64,000 bases of DNA from Halobaculum halobium (GCF_030127145.1 NZ_CP126158.1:248001-312000); one strand, 5' to 3'; shown: positions 18,728 through 27,175, counted from the first letter of the stretch. Numbers and translations: made by a program. Notes: a model not told the origin generated them from the sequence alone.

Positions 18728-18846
18728 TCACAACTGATGCCCGGTTGGCGGGTGCTAGACGGTGCTCCCGCTACACGGTATGAAATCAGAGTGGACTCGG
18801 TGGGACATGAGTCCATAGCGATGCACCCTCGCCGTCGTGCGAATTC

Positions 18847-19917
18847 TCACTGATCATCGTCTTGGGTATTCGCTGAATCGTCCTCGTCGTCAAGCCGGAG
18901 CAGATCAACCAGATCTGCCCGCCGTTCGCGATACTGCTCGTCCATGGTCGGGAAGTCGTAGTGCTGGATCAGCCGCTTCGGCCCCGTGTTGACGCGCTCG
19001 GCTACGTCGTCGAGATCCCAACCGGAGTTCCGGAGATTGCTGATCGCGCCGGTCCGAACCGCGTGCGGACTCCGAGCTGACGGACACGATCGAGCTGCGC
19101 GGAGCGACATCCACTCACAGCTGCCCGGCTCGCGATCGTGCGGGCACTCGACCGACTGACACGGCAGCGTCGCGAAGTACGTATACCGCCGGATCGTCGT
19201 CTTCGAGGCCCTGCCTTGCGCGGTCGTCAACAACGGCCGCCGCCGGTGCTCGTCGCGCACCTTGTCGCGGACCTCTCGCACGTAGTCCCGCAACACATCG
19301 ACAGCGGGATCCGCGAGGCCGACCTTCCGCTCGGGGTTGTGCGCCTGCTTGATCGGCGTGCCGGTGTCAGGCCGGTGGTAGAACTCGATCGTACCCTCGT
19401 CGAGATCCACGTCCTCCATGTCGATCCCACGAAGGGCGGACATCCGCGCGCCGGTCCACCACTCCAGTTCTAACAGGACGTGCTGGAGGGTCGCCCGACT
19501 CGCCCCGACAGGCTGGCTCCGGAACTCGCGGATCGTCGACGCGGCTAGCTCGGGATCGAGGCGCTCGGTGTTGACCTCCTCGTCGGTGCTCGTTTGCGGC
19601 GGGTTGAGCACCTCGCTGATGCCGTCCTGGGCGATCCCGAGCGTCTCGGCCCACTCTAGCCAGTTGTTCATCGTCCGGTACTCCTTCGAGAGCGAGACCT
19701 TCTGCGGGTCACGCGACCTCCGCCGAGCGTCGAACTCGTCGAGCTTCCACGGCGTCAAATCGGAGAGCGACTCGATGCCCTCCGACTCGCAGAACTCGAC
19801 GATCTGCTTGATCCGGTACCAGTAGGTCGCCAGGGTGTCCTCCGTAAGGTCGATCTCCCGCTTCGACAGCCAGCGCTCGGCGGCCTCGCGTGCCGTCACG
19901 TCCTGGGGCGAGCTCAC
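18847..19917 (-). CDS. Tyrosine recombinase / integrase
   Basis: The 356-residue site-specific recombinase has an N-terminal SAM-like core-binding domain (about residues 10-100) and a C-terminal catalytic domain. Catalytic candidates are Arg158 (TGARMSALRG), the HxxR pair in SPHAVRTG (about 285-288) and Tyr320 in IQHYDFPT (or Tyr329). A Cys-rich insert (CQSVECPHDREPGSC) precedes the HxxR, as in other haloarchaeal integrases. The GTG at 19917 overlaps the stop of the upstream gene (GTGA), so this start is preferred over an upstream ATG. It is the last gene of a six-gene operon and lies at the apparent left end of the mobile element. Confidence 0.9.
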   Translation of the reverse strand: MSSPQDVTAREAAERWLSKREIDLTEDTLATYWYRIKQIVEFCESEGIESLSDLTPWKLDEFDARRRSRDPQKVSLSKEYRTMNNWLEWAETLGIAQDGISEVLNPPQTSTDEEVNTERLDPELAASTIREFRSQPVGASRATLQHVLLELEWWTGARMSALRGIDMEDVDLDEGTIEFYHRPDTGTPIKQAHNPERKVGLADPAVDVLRDYVREVRDKVRDEHRRRPLLTTAQGRASKTTIRRYTYFATLPCQSVECPHDREPGSCEWMSLRAARSCPSARSPHAVRTGAISNLRNSGWDLDDVAERVNTGPKRLIQHYDFPTMDEQYRERRADLVDLLRLDDEDDSANTQDDDQ

Positions 19918-20198
19918 GGTTCTCCTCCGGTCTGCCCGGGTTCCCACGCGGTCGTCGGAGTGGGGCCGTCATACGTCGGGTCGACCGAGTCGGGGCGGTG
20001 CGGACACCGACCGTCAACGGGGTCACCCGCTCGCCCGGCGCGAAGGTGGCCGAACTCCGTGCCGTCGTCACCGATCGTGATCGGCTTGCGACAGACGCGA
20101 CAGCGGAGGTTACCGCTGCGGGCGGCCCGCACCGACTCGATCACGATGTGGTCCGGCACCGCGATCGGGTCGGTGAGACGGCGGCGTGTCGTGCTCAT
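19914..20198 (-). CDS. Small zinc-finger-like protein of the integrase operon
   Basis: The 94-residue protein has one CxxC (CRVCRKPI) followed by a histidine and a cysteine further on (FGHLRAG, GRCPH), enough for one zinc site. The segment around RCRVCRKPITIGDDG resembles short haloarchaeal zinc proteins of unknown role. It overlaps the genes on both sides by four bases. Confidence 0.65.
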   Translation of the reverse strand: MSTTRRRLTDPIAVPDHIVIESVRAARSGNLRCRVCRKPITIGDDGTEFGHLRAGRAGDPVDGRCPHRPDSVDPTYDGPTPTTAWEPGQTGGEP

Positions 20199-20551
20199 CG
20201 ACCCTCCTCGTGCCGCGGCAGGACGTACGCGTCGTGACCCTCGGTTTGCTGGTGGCTCTTTACCTTCGTCTCGGCGGCGGGTTCACCGCGGAAGCCACCG
20301 AGACGGCCGCAAGCGTCGTCGCACCACGCGATGTACTCGATCTCATCGGGATCGGGCTCGCCGCCGTCGGCAACGAGGCGCTCGGACTTCGCCCGACACG
20401 TCTTCACCGCCGCGATCTCGGCGGCCACGTCCCGGTACCACTCGCGAGCGAACTCGACGGTGCCGGACGCTCCGATCGCGATCGAGATCTCGAACGCACG
20501 CCGCGCCGACTCTCGCTCCTCGCGCAGCTCGTCGAGCTCGCGTTCAGGCAC
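20195..20551 (-). CDS. Hypothetical protein of the integrase operon
   Basis: The 118-residue charged protein has an N-terminal alpha-helical stretch (MPERELDELREERESARRAF) and two or three cysteines (CRAKSERL, CDDACGRL) without a full zinc motif. No family is recognised. Translation is coupled to both neighbours by short overlaps. Confidence 0.6.
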   Translation of the reverse strand: MPERELDELREERESARRAFEISIAIGASGTVEFAREWYRDVAAEIAAVKTCRAKSERLVADGGEPDPDEIEYIAWCDDACGRLGGFRGEPAAETKVKSHQQTEGHDAYVLPRHEEGR

Positions 20552-20831
20552 GCTCGGTCACCTTCGTCTCCTCGAACTCGGCGTCGCGAGCCTGTGCAAG
20601 CTGCACCGTGGCCTCGCGTGCTTCGTCCGACCGGTCGGCATGGATCAGACCGAGGGTGTGACCGTCGGTCTTGATGATTGCGAGCTCGCGGTTCGCGAGC
20701 GCCTCGATCTGCTCGTCGGTCAGCGTGACGACCCGCACGTCGACTCCGTTGTCGCTGGTCGCGTCGGCCAACGGTGTGCCGTGGCCGTCCTCGACGCCGA
20801 TCTCGCTGTGGTCGAAACCGTCGTCAGTCAC
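20544..20831 (-). CDS. Hypothetical protein of the integrase operon
   Basis: The 95-residue acidic protein contains VVTLTDEQIEALANRELAII, a helix-rich segment typical of small halophilic accessory proteins. There are no cysteines or membrane segments and no recognised family. It overlaps both neighbours. Confidence 0.6.
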   Translation of the reverse strand: MTDDGFDHSEIGVEDGHGTPLADATSDNGVDVRVVTLTDEQIEALANRELAIIKTDGHTLGLIHADRSDEAREATVQLAQARDAEFEETKVTERA

Positions 20832-21199
20832 GCGGACTCACCTCGGGTGCGACGACAGTTCGACCGGTGGCGGGCGATCCCCAGTGGCGTCTGCCGTGTC
20901 GCGCCGCACTCACACTCGAAGCCACCCTTGACGGCGCCGTGTTCCGGTTGGCCGCCGTCGGTCGCAGCACCCTCGCCGCGGTCGACACCGTCCGGCCCCT
21001 GGCAGTCGGGGCACAGATGCCGGATCTCGGGGGAGTACTCGTCGGGCGGCGACACGTCGATCGTGTCCGTCACGCGCTGGGGGACGTAGCCACCGCAGCC
21101 CTCACAGGTCACTGATCGCCGCGGACAGTCGTGGGCGTGACTCCGAACGTGAAGATCCCGACCACAGTCGCCACAGGTGTCCGGGTCGTTGATCCTCAC
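20828..21199 (-). CDS. Multi-zinc-finger small protein of the integrase operon
   Basis: The 123-residue protein has several zinc-binding pairs: CGDCGRDL, CPRRSVTCEGCGG, CPDCQGP and a C-terminal CECGATRQTPLGIARHRSNC resembling a C2H2 finger. At least three zinc sites are plausible, suggesting nucleic-acid or protein binding. It overlaps the upstream stop by four bases. Confidence 0.65.
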   Translation of the reverse strand: MRINDPDTCGDCGRDLHVRSHAHDCPRRSVTCEGCGGYVPQRVTDTIDVSPPDEYSPEIRHLCPDCQGPDGVDRGEGAATDGGQPEHGAVKGGFECECGATRQTPLGIARHRSNCRRTRGESA

Positions 21200-21630
21200 G
21201 CCGACTCACCTCCCTCGACCGTCTCCGCAGCATCGTGCCACGCGGTATCGACAACCTCGGCGGCTTCTTCGACACTATCGTCGACGGCCTCGATCACGTC
21301 GCGGACGGTTGCGACGGTCGGCTCACCGTCGACGTTCTCTATCGCGGTGATCGCGGTGACTACCTCGTCCGTGTCGTACTCCGCGAGCGGGTCCTCACCG
21401 CCGTCGGTCATGACGCGCTGCGACCCGCCGTCAAGAGCGAACGCGACCTCGCGCAGCGTCACACCGCTCACGTCGAGCCCGCACGGCGCAAGCCGCGTCC
21501 GGCCCGGTCCGGCGCTCGCGATACCGTGGTCGGCGAGTGCGCGGCCGCAGTCGGGACAGGTAGTCAACTCAACAATCGATCCGCCGTCTCGTGCGGGGGT
21601 TTGAAGCCCCCCGTTCGTCTTGTCGTACAT
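21196..21630 (-). CDS. Zinc-motif protein, first gene of the integrase operon
   Basis: The 144-residue protein begins with MYDKTNGG and an early CPDCGRALADHG zinc half-site and a later PCGLDVSGVTLREVAF. The C-terminal 70 residues are acidic and helical. The start is the first ATG of the frame after a 150-base region containing a strong TATA-like element. No family is recognised. Its place at the head of the operon suggests an early or regulatory gene. Confidence 0.6.
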   Translation of the reverse strand: MYDKTNGGLQTPARDGGSIVELTTCPDCGRALADHGIASAGPGRTRLAPCGLDVSGVTLREVAFALDGGSQRVMTDGGEDPLAEYDTDEVVTAITAIENVDGEPTVATVRDVIEAVDDSVEEAAEVVDTAWHDAAETVEGGESA

Positions 21631-21770
21631 GGCTTTCGTGCCTGGTCCACGAAGGCCCGCGCGGACCGGCGTCCCAAGCGCCGGGTCCGCAATCTTCTGC
21701 GAGCAGGGACCCATCAGGGAGCGACGGGTCCGCGAAGCGCCTTCGTTACAGGTTCGTGGGAACAGGAGGG

Positions 21771-21782
21771 ACTTATAATTTA
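21771..21782. promoter_or_regulatory. AT-rich promoter element between divergent operons
   Basis: CTTATAATTTAG is a good TATA candidate on either strand between the integrase operon (leftward) and the winged-helix gene (rightward). It lies about 140 bases from the leftward start and 90 from the rightward one, so it would give leadered transcripts. Confidence 0.4.
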
Positions 21783-21872
21783 GCCTATTCAAGATAGCTA
21801 TCAATCTCATATGAGACAGAATCGCAGTCAAGCACACGCAATTAAGCGAGCTGAGGGGTGTACTACAGTCGA

Positions 21873-22151
21873 ATGCGACCCCGGCCGAACTGGATGACAA
21901 TGAGTGACTCCGCAGTTTTGGAGTTTTTAGCGGAGCATGACCTCGAACTGTCTCCAAAGCCCCTTTCACGGAATCTAAACCGCCACGGGTACGATATCGG
22001 CTATTCGACAGTCCGGCTGAGGGTACGGACGCTTGAGGAACATGGCCTGTTGAGCAAGGACGACGATGGTTACTACGAAGTGACCGAGAAAGGCCAGCTC
22101 TGGCTGAACGACGAACTCGATGTCGAAGACCTTGAGCACGAGGAGGAGTGA
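21873..22151 (+). CDS. Winged-helix repressor-like protein (phiH1-repressor type)
   Basis: The 92-residue protein starts MRPRPNWMTMSDSAVLEFLA, the N terminus typical of haloarchaeal phiH1-repressor-like winged-helix proteins. A recognition-helix region follows (GYSTVRLRVRTLEEHGLLSKD) and then a wing (YYEVTEKG). It is divergent to the integrase operon, the usual position of an element's lifestyle repressor. A TATA-like AATTAAG lies about 30 bases before the ATG. The acidic tail may mediate contacts with partners. Confidence 0.8.
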   Translation: MRPRPNWMTMSDSAVLEFLAEHDLELSPKPLSRNLNRHGYDIGYSTVRLRVRTLEEHGLLSKDDDGYYEVTEKGQLWLNDELDVEDLEHEEE

Positions 22152-22303
22152 TGTACGACCATCGGTTTCTGGTAGTGTACGCCGCCTTTCTCGTGATCGT
22201 CCTCGGGACCTCTATCGGTTTCTTGGCGATGGTACTGTCGCTGTTCCGACTCGGTGAACCGCTTACCTCTGCCAACTCGCGCACCATGGTGATCACTCCG
22301 TGA
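22151..22303 (+). CDS. Single-helix membrane mini-protein
   Basis: Fifty residues: MYDHRFLVVYAAFLVIVLG then TSIGFLAMVLSLFRLGEP and a short polar tail. It shares one base with the preceding stop (TGATG), so it is translationally coupled to the repressor-like gene. Its 3' end overlaps the 3' end of the convergent gene at 22293. One long or two short hydrophobic helices are likely. Function unknown. Confidence 0.6.
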   Translation: MYDHRFLVVYAAFLVIVLGTSIGFLAMVLSLFRLGEPLTSANSRTMVITP

Positions 22304-22307
22304 TCAC
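22289..22307. promoter_or_regulatory. Paired GTGATCAC palindromes
   Basis: GTGATCAC-TCC-GTGATCAC lies where two convergent genes overlap. Each half is itself a palindrome and both lie at gene ends. It could be a tandem operator, a terminator hairpin or chance codon usage. Confidence 0.35.
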
Positions 22308-22544
22308 GTCGAGGTGCAGTCCGAGCCGGTGGACTGTCGCCTTACACCAGGTCGGCATCCCGCCAGTCCCCTCGTAGATCGCCACGTCGTCGTCGGTCAC
22401 ACGGAACCGCTCGCGCTCGTTGCCACGCCGGAGCGTCAGCTCGACCTCGCTGGAGCGGAAATCGTCTTTGTCGATACTGAATCGCACTTCCGGTGCATCA
22501 TCATCGGAGTCCTGGCTCCCCAGGACACGATCGCTCGTCGACAT
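22293..22544 (-). CDS. Small haloarchaeal protein of unknown function
   Basis: The 83-residue acidic protein has alternating charged strands (FRSSEVELTLRRGNERERF, RVTDDDVAIYEG) and ends in HRLGLHLDVITE. It looks like a small beta-barrel-type soluble protein. No family is recognised. It is convergent to the winged-helix/mini-protein pair, and its codon use is GC-rich like the integrase module. Confidence 0.55.
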   Translation of the reverse strand: MSTSDRVLGSQDSDDDAPEVRFSIDKDDFRSSEVELTLRRGNERERFRVTDDDVAIYEGTGGMPTWCKATVHRLGLHLDVITE

Positions 22545-22919
22545 CCGGCCGATGTGAGCGCTGGGTGGTACTTGAAGCGCTGAGAGAACTCCACTTTATT
22601 CCACTAGAATATATTGGAAACGCCAAACAGCGGTCCCCCGGTGAGCCGCTTCCGGACAAATACCTACCAAATTCCGGCACTTCCGGAGCTGAATGATATG
22701 AAACCCCCCACTTCCGGCAGATAATCTGTCCCAATCACCCAGTTACTGACAATTTGAGATCTCTGTCTGTCAGCACATAGCCTGTACTCGCTGGTAACGA
22801 TAGAGCGTGTATTCCGCAGGATTTCAACAGAGGCTATACTCCCAATATTATTGTGTCTGAACACGAACGCCCAAATTATAAGTGACTCGCCGAAGGATCA
22901 AAAGCTTGTATTCAAACAT
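22545..22919. other. AT-rich intergenic region with an IS-end remnant
   Basis: No gene is visible. Base composition drops sharply compared with the integrase module. Bases 22818-22834 (AGGATTTCAACAGAGGC) match the terminal sequence seen at 24416-24431 and, inverted, at 39792-39808, so this is probably the end of a lost insertion sequence. A TATA-like AAATTATA at 22873-22880 serves the next gene. Confidence 0.5.
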
Positions 22920-23648
22920 ATGTCAAGCAATAGATATATATTAGGTGGGATCCCAATAATGATCGGGGTTTCACATATCTCTCTAGGTATTTCTGAAGAC
23001 TTTTATATAGTGTTGGAAGGGGCTATTCCGCAGATATGGATCTTCGTTGTCAAACCGATCGCTGCTGTGGGGAATTGGGCGGGCCTATGGGGGCCGAGTC
23101 CTGACTGGTCGGTCTGGCTATATGGGATTATTTTCATTATTATCGGCGTGGCTGCCTCCGTGCGGTTTTCATATCAAATTAAAGTGCTGTCAGTCATATT
23201 CTTCAGTGTAAATCTTGGTCTGTACTGGATGCTGTTCCTCTGGAGCGAATGGGGGCCGTTGGGCGAGTTCATTGTGGGAAGCATCGGCTATACGCTACTA
23301 ATTGGCACCGCGATAGCTGTCTTTATTTCCGCGTCCCCCTCGTCGGGGAAACCTTCCGTATCTCAATCTGAGAGAAGTTCACAGCATGCCGTTCAGACGG
23401 ACGAAATGGCTGAAAATCACCCATCAGTGGGGGAGACCTCAACTGGCGAAGCGAGCAGATCGGCCACGGAGATGCAGTCAGCGAACAAACCGAACCCACG
23501 GGTAAGCGCTGATATGAGTACCACCCCAAACGAACCCGCCGATAATGATGGACCAGACGGCTCTCAACAGACCAATGAGAAACAGTCCAAAGAGGAATCA
23601 GTGAGCGACGATGAAAACGAGGAGGACGATGAACCCAACCTGTTCTAA
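22920..23648 (+). CDS. Four-helix membrane protein with acidic tail
   Basis: The 242-residue protein has about four hydrophobic segments in the first 140 residues (YILGGIPIMIGVSHISLGIS, LYGIIFIIIGVAASVRFSY, VIFFSVNLGLYWMLFLW, YTLLIGTAIAVFISA), then a disordered tail of about 100 residues rich in Ser, Glu, Asp and Asn. The start is the ATG after the TATA at 22873; a longer reading is possible. Its AT-rich codon use differs from that of the flanks, consistent with recent transfer. Function unknown. Confidence 0.65.
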   Translation: MSSNRYILGGIPIMIGVSHISLGISEDFYIVLEGAIPQIWIFVVKPIAAVGNWAGLWGPSPDWSVWLYGIIFIIIGVAASVRFSYQIKVLSVIFFSVNLGLYWMLFLWSEWGPLGEFIVGSIGYTLLIGTAIAVFISASPSSGKPSVSQSERSSQHAVQTDEMAENHPSVGETSTGEASRSATEMQSANKPNPRVSADMSTTPNEPADNDGPDGSQQTNEKQSKEESVSDDENEEDDEPNLF

Positions 23649-23756
23649 TCGCTCCTACACAAGTGCGTCTTGTGAATATTCATTTATTCAAAACCCCTGG
23701 AATACAGAATTTCTCATATAATATGTAATAAGCTCTCACCAATGCAAAAATAGACT

Positions 23757-24431
23757 GTTCGAGAAACCTCTTGCGAACGCTTTTATGGAGGATCTCGTGG
23801 ATACTGTTGAGCGGTAGTTACAGAACCGAACAGGACAAGCACACCGCGTCATCGGTGTTGCGTTTGACGAATGACGGTGCGACCTGTGAGTCGTGTTCTC
23901 TGGTCGTCGTTACGTCGAGATCAATGATTGCATTCGTTCCCGTATCTACGATCAGTGTAACTTTCAACTGCTGAATCGTCAATTACGTTCGCTTCGTGTA
24001 GTGTTTCGAGGCGTGACTGCTGTCGAACCCGGAAGCGTCGACCCCCACGACACCGTTAGTCAAAAAAAGTGTAAGCGAGAGGTTGAGCAGGACATGCCAA
24101 ACCGACATATCGAGCCGATTGAACGCCTTATACAATTGCGAAGGTGACGGGGTTCTACGAGATCGATAGTATTCCGAATGCGGGGTATCTCAATGAGTTC
24201 GTCAAGGAGCGCCCCGTATGTCGTGGTCTTCTGAACTTTGAGACCGAGTAAAACGATGTCCTGGGGGAGTGTTACTCTCGTCTTGAGAATTTCAATGTGT
24301 AGCGAGCGACAGCTCGGCGTGCCAAGTTAAATTCCTGTTCAATGAACCGGAGTAACAGCGACTTCGGGAGGGCTTCCATCCGGTCAGACTACCGGACGTA
24401 CCTGTAACTTCTTGAAGATTTCAATAGAGCC
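23757..24431 (-). mobile_element. Dead IS5-family insertion sequence
   Basis: The minus strand starts MEALPKSLLLRFIEQEFNLA at 24379 and, across several frameshifts and stops, yields further IS5/ISH transposase pieces: NLSLTLF, NGVVGVDASGFD, HASKHYTKRT and LTIQQLKVTLIVDTGTNA (the DDE-domain region). The C-terminal third is missing. The transposase-proximal end of the element is the AGATTTCAATAGAGCC at 24416-24431. No intact open reading frame remains, so it is inactive. Confidence 0.75.
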
Positions 24432-24503
24432 GAAAGTGTGAAAGGTTATATGTTATATGAATGCCAGATTCTATCAAATATGGAGATCCCGATTAGGGGA
24501 GAT

Positions 24504-25931
24504 ATGGCAACACAAAACGCACCCGTCGAGATTCGACTTGAAGAGCGGACTGAGGCGGAATTCAATCTTGCTCAGACAGGTGATTACGTCAATCTGAAGG
24601 GAATAGACGGCCGACTCGTTCTCGATTTCGAGGTTAATAGAGGCGAGGTAATGGATAATATCAAGCGCGTTGAAGATCCAGGAGTAGTTGACAAGCTCAA
24701 AACTCGTATTAATATGTTTTTAGAGGATTGGGCACTCGAACCAGATATTATGAATACAATAAAATTAAATTATGGTACTTTATTATTAGAAGGTATCGAG
24801 CCGATCGGAAGTTTGGAACAGAATGTTCCCTTAGTAAAAGAGATCTCCCGACAGAAACTCAAGGAAACGTCTCCGAGCGACCTGAAGCGAGAACTACGCC
24901 AAGAGGTTACATACAGTACCACCTACGATGAGTTAATTGAAGATATTGAAGCGTATCTCGAACGAGAAGGGCTCAAACCCGAGGACTTCGAATTTGGAGT
25001 TCCGTTCCAGATACAGGCTGAGGCCGAAGCAATAAACGACGAGAACGAGGATATCTTTGGGACGAAGTTCACCGTGGGCGTGAAGAACAACCGTGCTATC
25101 GGGCGTGAATACGAGAACGAAAGTCACCAAATGGCAGGTACCGTACTCTTAAGAATTGAGATGCCGCCGGAGATTGGGAAACAGATCAACAAATCTGAGG
25201 GCGTGTATGACTCAGCCAAGGGCGAGTACAGGTTCCCAATGGGGCGAGTCGAAGAGGATGGTGAGGAATATATTCAGTTTGTGGTCCCTGTGACAGCGGG
25301 CCGGGATCTGGAAGAACTTAAAGGAGAGATCGAGATCGAGATGGAGACTCCCTTCACATACCTTGCTCCGACTGGAGTGTTTGACCCGGGGGGCAAGAAA
25401 ATTGACCTTGGGTCACATCATTACGATATGAGCACCCGCGGGAAATTCGAAGCGTCGTTCTATACAGAAACGTCTGAGATTCTCAAACGAGATCTTGTGG
25501 AGGTCTCGAAAAAGTTCACTGTTGAAGGTATCACCCCACCCGACGCTGTAGAGTATATCGACAATACGCTGCGATCTCGGGGTATCAGTGCAAGCTGGGA
25601 AGGTCTCGACGACGAGCTCGAACCGCGTGAAGGGACGGAGGTTCGGTCGTTCCACGGCGAGTGGATAAATGGTTCGACGCTCCTTGAGGATACCCGCATC
25701 TCAGTAGATATCCTTCTCTCTGGCTATCGATCATCCGGGGAACGAAGAGCTGAGATGGCTGAGGAAGAACACGACCTTCCCACAACCGAACGGTCGGTGG
25801 CGATGTCCTACGGTAAGACAGGAATCCGTATCGACGGTCGGGGATCGGATCAAGACAAAATCGACGATTACGTGTCAGATCTCCGTGATGAAATCAAACT
25901 TCGACTCGAAAACAACGCAATGGAGGTGTAG
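24504..25931 (+). CDS. Uncharacterised protein, first gene of a two-gene cassette
   Basis: The protein of about 475 residues has no recognised family. It is soluble and strongly charged, with beta-rich stretches in the middle (AGTVLLRIEMPPEIGKQ, EYIQFVVPVTAGRDL, TPFTYLAPTGVFDPGG). It carries a helical segment at about residues 130-170 and a C-terminal helix. The ATG at 24504 has an AGGGGAG purine stretch five bases upstream. The ATG at 24480 is an alternative that fits the TATA-like TTATATG at about 24445-24456. The gene is AT-rich and is followed after three bases by a zinc-finger membrane gene, so the two probably act together. Defence or surface functions are possible but unproven. Confidence 0.6.
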   Translation: MATQNAPVEIRLEERTEAEFNLAQTGDYVNLKGIDGRLVLDFEVNRGEVMDNIKRVEDPGVVDKLKTRINMFLEDWALEPDIMNTIKLNYGTLLLEGIEPIGSLEQNVPLVKEISRQKLKETSPSDLKRELRQEVTYSTTYDELIEDIEAYLEREGLKPEDFEFGVPFQIQAEAEAINDENEDIFGTKFTVGVKNNRAIGREYENESHQMAGTVLLRIEMPPEIGKQINKSEGVYDSAKGEYRFPMGRVEEDGEEYIQFVVPVTAGRDLEELKGEIEIEMETPFTYLAPTGVFDPGGKKIDLGSHHYDMSTRGKFEASFYTETSEILKRDLVEVSKKFTVEGITPPDAVEYIDNTLRSRGISASWEGLDDELEPREGTEVRSFHGEWINGSTLLEDTRISVDILLSGYRSSGERRAEMAEEEHDLPTTERSVAMSYGKTGIRIDGRGSDQDKIDDYVSDLRDEIKLRLENNAMEV

Positions 25932-25934
25932 CAT

Positions 25935-26378
25935 ATGTTGACGAAGACCTCCGCTGACAAACCTTATCCTGAACAGAAGGAGTGTCTTGAAAACACGAAA
26001 ATCTGTACGTTCGATGTTGAGTACATATGTCACGAGTGTGGGAAACCACTTTGTAAGAAGTGTTCCGTTGGAATCCGCCATCAGCCCCGACTAGTGAAGT
26101 TCTCACGGAGAGGCCGCACACGACAGGGGGATCGAACCGAGTGGCACTGTCAGGACCCGGAGTGTCTGCGGGAGCATCAAATCCAGAGTAATAAAATCCT
26201 CGGAGGAATTGGCGCAATTATCATCGGTGTATTGCTAATTTCACAGATAGATATATCAAGAATAGCGGTGGTGGGATTAGTTGGAATCATCCTCGGCGGA
26301 TTCCTGTTATATAAGGAGTGGAAATTGAAAAGACCGCAAAATGAGGAGTTATCGCTTTTAGATATGTGGTCGCCATAA
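25935..26378 (+). CDS. Zinc-finger membrane protein, second gene of the cassette
   Basis: The 147-residue protein has a B-box-like cysteine/histidine cluster: CTFDVEYICHECGKPLCKKC, then WHCQDPEC and H. Two hydrophobic helices follow (GGIGAIIIGVLLISQI and IAVVGLVGIILGGFLLYKEW) with a short cytoplasmic tail. The zinc domain could recruit the upstream gene product to the membrane; this is inference from the three-base spacing and shared AT-rich composition. Confidence 0.65.
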   Translation: MLTKTSADKPYPEQKECLENTKICTFDVEYICHECGKPLCKKCSVGIRHQPRLVKFSRRGRTRQGDRTEWHCQDPECLREHQIQSNKILGGIGAIIIGVLLISQIDISRIAVVGLVGIILGGFLLYKEWKLKRPQNEELSLLDMWSP

Positions 26379-26627
26379 AATAGTGCCCTTACACCCGCAC
26401 GATATACGGTAGATTCGGGTAGAACCTATGAGTAATACGAGTCCTAATCTAACAGGACCAACCTGTATTTAATCGAACTCGTCTCTTTTGAAATCCTCTA
26501 CCGCTGATAGTTTGTTGAGGCATTGCGCGATACAGAGGGTGCCTCTTCCGATGGGCCAGATCAAACGGAGGATTCAGCGGACGAGAGCGGGCGGGAGCGA
26601 GCGGCAGTACGGACAACCCGCTTCGGA
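26379..26627. other. Intergenic region with an IS-end-like fragment
   Basis: TTTTGAAATCCTCTACC at about 26486 resembles the left end of the IS family marked elsewhere (GTTGAAATCCT). Downstream sequence becomes GC-rich but no intact gene is visible. Confidence 0.35.
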
Positions 26628-27023
26628 CTACCCTATCTGTACGGTGAACACGATCTGGTTGTTCAACAGAATGTGAAGCGGCTTGCCTGCGTCGTTCCAC
26701 TCCTGAGTTTCCGAGTACGCCGAGTCTCTGGTCTCGTCGGTGAAGGAAACCTCCACGTCGTAGTCGCTCTCCATGATGACCTCGTTGTTGATTTTCCTCT
26801 CCGAATGCGGGGCCAGGTCAAAACTAGTCTCGATGGTCGTTGATGTGCTTCCGGCCTGCGTCACCGTCACCTCGACCGTCCGCGACACCTCGGCCACGTT
26901 GTGGAAAATCACATCAGTTGCGCCTCGGCTGCTCCCAGACCCATCGACACAGCCAGCGACTCCCGCGAGACCCACGACCCCGAACCCGGCGAGGAAGCGT
27001 CGCCTCGATCGCGTCATTGCCAT
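26628..27023 (-). CDS. Tat-exported lipoprotein of unknown function
   Basis: The 131-residue protein starts MAMTRSRRRFLAGFGVVGLA, with a twin-arginine motif followed by a lipobox (GVAGC), so it is expected to be exported by Tat and lipid-anchored. The mature part is a single beta-sandwich-like domain of about 110 residues (VEVTVTQAGSTSTTIETSF). A TATA-like element on the minus strand (27045-27052) fits the ATG at 27023. Confidence 0.8.
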   Translation of the reverse strand: MAMTRSRRRFLAGFGVVGLAGVAGCVDGSGSSRGATDVIFHNVAEVSRTVEVTVTQAGSTSTTIETSFDLAPHSERKINNEVIMESDYDVEVSFTDETRDSAYSETQEWNDAGKPLHILLNNQIVFTVQIG

Positions 27024-27175
27024 ATACCTGATTCAGACCACGCCATTAAAAGGCCAGTCTAGGTTCCAATCCCTCTTTGTGTCTCTCCGAGCCTGACAGG
27101 GATGCGCCCTGTATTCAGCACGCCCGCTAAAACCTATCCCTGAATGAGGGTTTCAACAGGGACAGCAAGATCCCG

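Noticed and set aside
18740-18846. tRNA-type attachment site beside the integrase
   Set aside because: No T-arm or acceptor-like sequence is present in the interval. The truncated pilin gene is the only recognisable boundary.
23757-24431. Functional IS element
   Set aside because: The transposase has several frameshifts and stops and lacks its C-terminal part.
26449-26700. Small GC-rich open frames upstream of the Tat lipoprotein's end
   Set aside because: They are antisense to or overlap the lipoprotein gene and show no protein-like pattern.
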